From Martelella endophytica (lineage in GTDB: Bacteria > Pseudomonadota > Alphaproteobacteria > Rhizobiales > Rhizobiaceae), in assembly GCF_000960975.1 (NCBI RefSeq), contig NZ_CP010803.1:2632405-2696404 (forward strand): a stretch of DNA of 64,000 nucleotides, given 5' to 3'. Shown here piece after piece: positions 63,487-64,000 of this stretch. Below the pieces are notes generated by a model. That model did not search any database and was not told where the DNA came from. It saw nothing but the letters and a program-made list of their open reading frames with translations. The position numbers and the translations under genes are program-made. Every line of letters starts with the position of its first letter. Position 1 is the first letter of the stretch.

Positions 63487-64000
63487 ATGGCTCATCCGGC
63501 ATCCGGCCTTGCGAAAATCGTCAGGGCAGGGGACGCGCTTGCCCATTGGGAACTCTCGCCCGTCATCATCGCCGGTTTTCCCGGCATGCCAGCGCCGTCG
63601 CATGATCCCGTCGGCTACCGGTTTCGCAACGGTGTCCCCGGGCTCAGGCCATTGCCGTGTCGTGTAGCCTTCCTGAATGAAATGGCCGGGCGCCCGATTG
63701 CGCCATGGACGGGCTGGCGGACGGAGCGGGTGCATGCGCCGGCCGAAGGCGGTCGTGTGCTGTTCTCGGATTTTGCCTATACGCCGGAGCACAGGCGCGT
63801 CTGGTGCCGCTGCGTGCTCAAGGTCTCCGAGCCCGATCGCTATCGCTTCCGCCTTTCGACTTGCGGCGGGGTGCGAATCTGGCTGAACGGCGCCGAATGC
63901 GCCCGCTTCGAGCCTTTCGAACGCAATGTCGAGCATTCCGAAGAAATCTCGCTGGTGCTCGGCGCTGGCGAGAACGAGATCCTGCTGCACGCCGAAGACC
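63487..64000 (+). CDS. Probable carbohydrate-active enzyme, partial (runs off right edge)
   Basis: From ATG 63487 (GGAGGAAAATC upstream) 171 codons remain open to the window end. Visible content: MAHPASGLAKIVRAGDALAHWELSP, then a beta-rich segment with FRLSTCGGVRIWLNGAECARFE, reminiscent of the galactose-binding-like or PA14-like lectin modules that precede glycosidase domains. It is in the transporter operon (27 bases after the permease), so a glycosidase for the imported sugar is likely, but no catalytic motif is visible yet. Confidence 0.55.
   Translation, partial: MAHPASGLAKIVRAGDALAHWELSPVIIAGFPGMPAPSHDPVGYRFRNGVPGLRPLPCRVAFLNEMAGRPIAPWTGWRTERVHAPAEGGRVLFSDFAYTPEHRRVWCRCVLKVSEPDRYRFRLSTCGGVRIWLNGAECARFEPFERNVEHSEEISLVLGAGENEILLHAED

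Noticed and set aside
1..64000. CRISPR array
   Set aside because: No series of short, regularly spaced direct repeats was seen anywhere in the window.

Overview
The window looks like part of an alphaproteobacterial genome of the order Rhizobiales (Hyphomicrobiales). The best evidence is a full-length cyclic beta-1,2-glucan synthase (NdvB/ChvB type, 25753-34257), an Atu4866-type small protein, rhizobial-style cold-shock genes, many LysR-regulated oxidoreductase genes and dense ATGA-overlapped ABC transporter operons. Most of it is GC-rich. The left edge (1-1134) and the integrase regions are visibly poorer in GC, and the leader of the second cold-shock gene is very AT-rich.

Layout: (1) 1-1134, two overlapping genes of unknown function, one cut by the window edge. 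(2) 1655-6985, two LysR divergons: LysR/NmrA-type reductase, and LysR/NTF2-like plus Atu4866-like plus a broken carboxymuconolactone-decarboxylase gene, with an epoxide-hydrolase-like gene between. (3) 7090-7479, an IS3 fragment followed by a PhoB-box-like site. (4) 7528-15770, an eight-gene, almost gap-free operon with a complete DppABCDF-type importer interleaved with a glycerophosphodiesterase-family enzyme, an alkaline-phosphatase-superfamily phosphodiesterase and a HAD phosphatase. It reads as a phosphate-starvation-controlled scavenging route for an unknown phosphodiester and is the most interesting system here. (5) 15850-15895, a tRNA-Pro 3' remnant. (6) 16579-20552, SDR, peroxiredoxin-like, enoyl-CoA hydratase-like and GST genes divergent from a LysR. 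(7) 20653-25539, a short integrase, two cold-shock genes flanking a fatty-acid desaturase, and small rhizobial proteins. (8) 25753-36463, ndvB, two transglutaminase-like genes and a small protein. (9) 36990-40504, a decayed RNA helicase, a frameshifted LysR and a PRISE-like SDR.

(10) 40893-56304 is mobile DNA. Two tyrosine recombinases sit either side of a tRNA-Arg(CCT) 3' remnant, and a second copy of that remnant lies 13.85 kb downstream, which defines an integrated island (about 42450-56304). The island carries an integrase, a relic of an excisionase-like gene interrupted by a deleted IS21-type element, and a cargo of redox or detoxification genes (aldo/keto reductase with an amber stop, tautomerase, SDRs, alpha/beta hydrolase, cyclophilin-like, cupin, PQQ-type sugar dehydrogenase, RibD-like reductase, MFS exporter, flavodoxin). 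Several gene fragments show ongoing decay.

(11) 56365-64000 is a CUT1 carbohydrate ABC system split over both strands (ATPase on minus; binding protein and two permeases on plus) with two ROK-family proteins and the start of a probable carbohydrate-active enzyme cut by the window edge.

All functional calls come from reading motifs and lengths; no database search was run.
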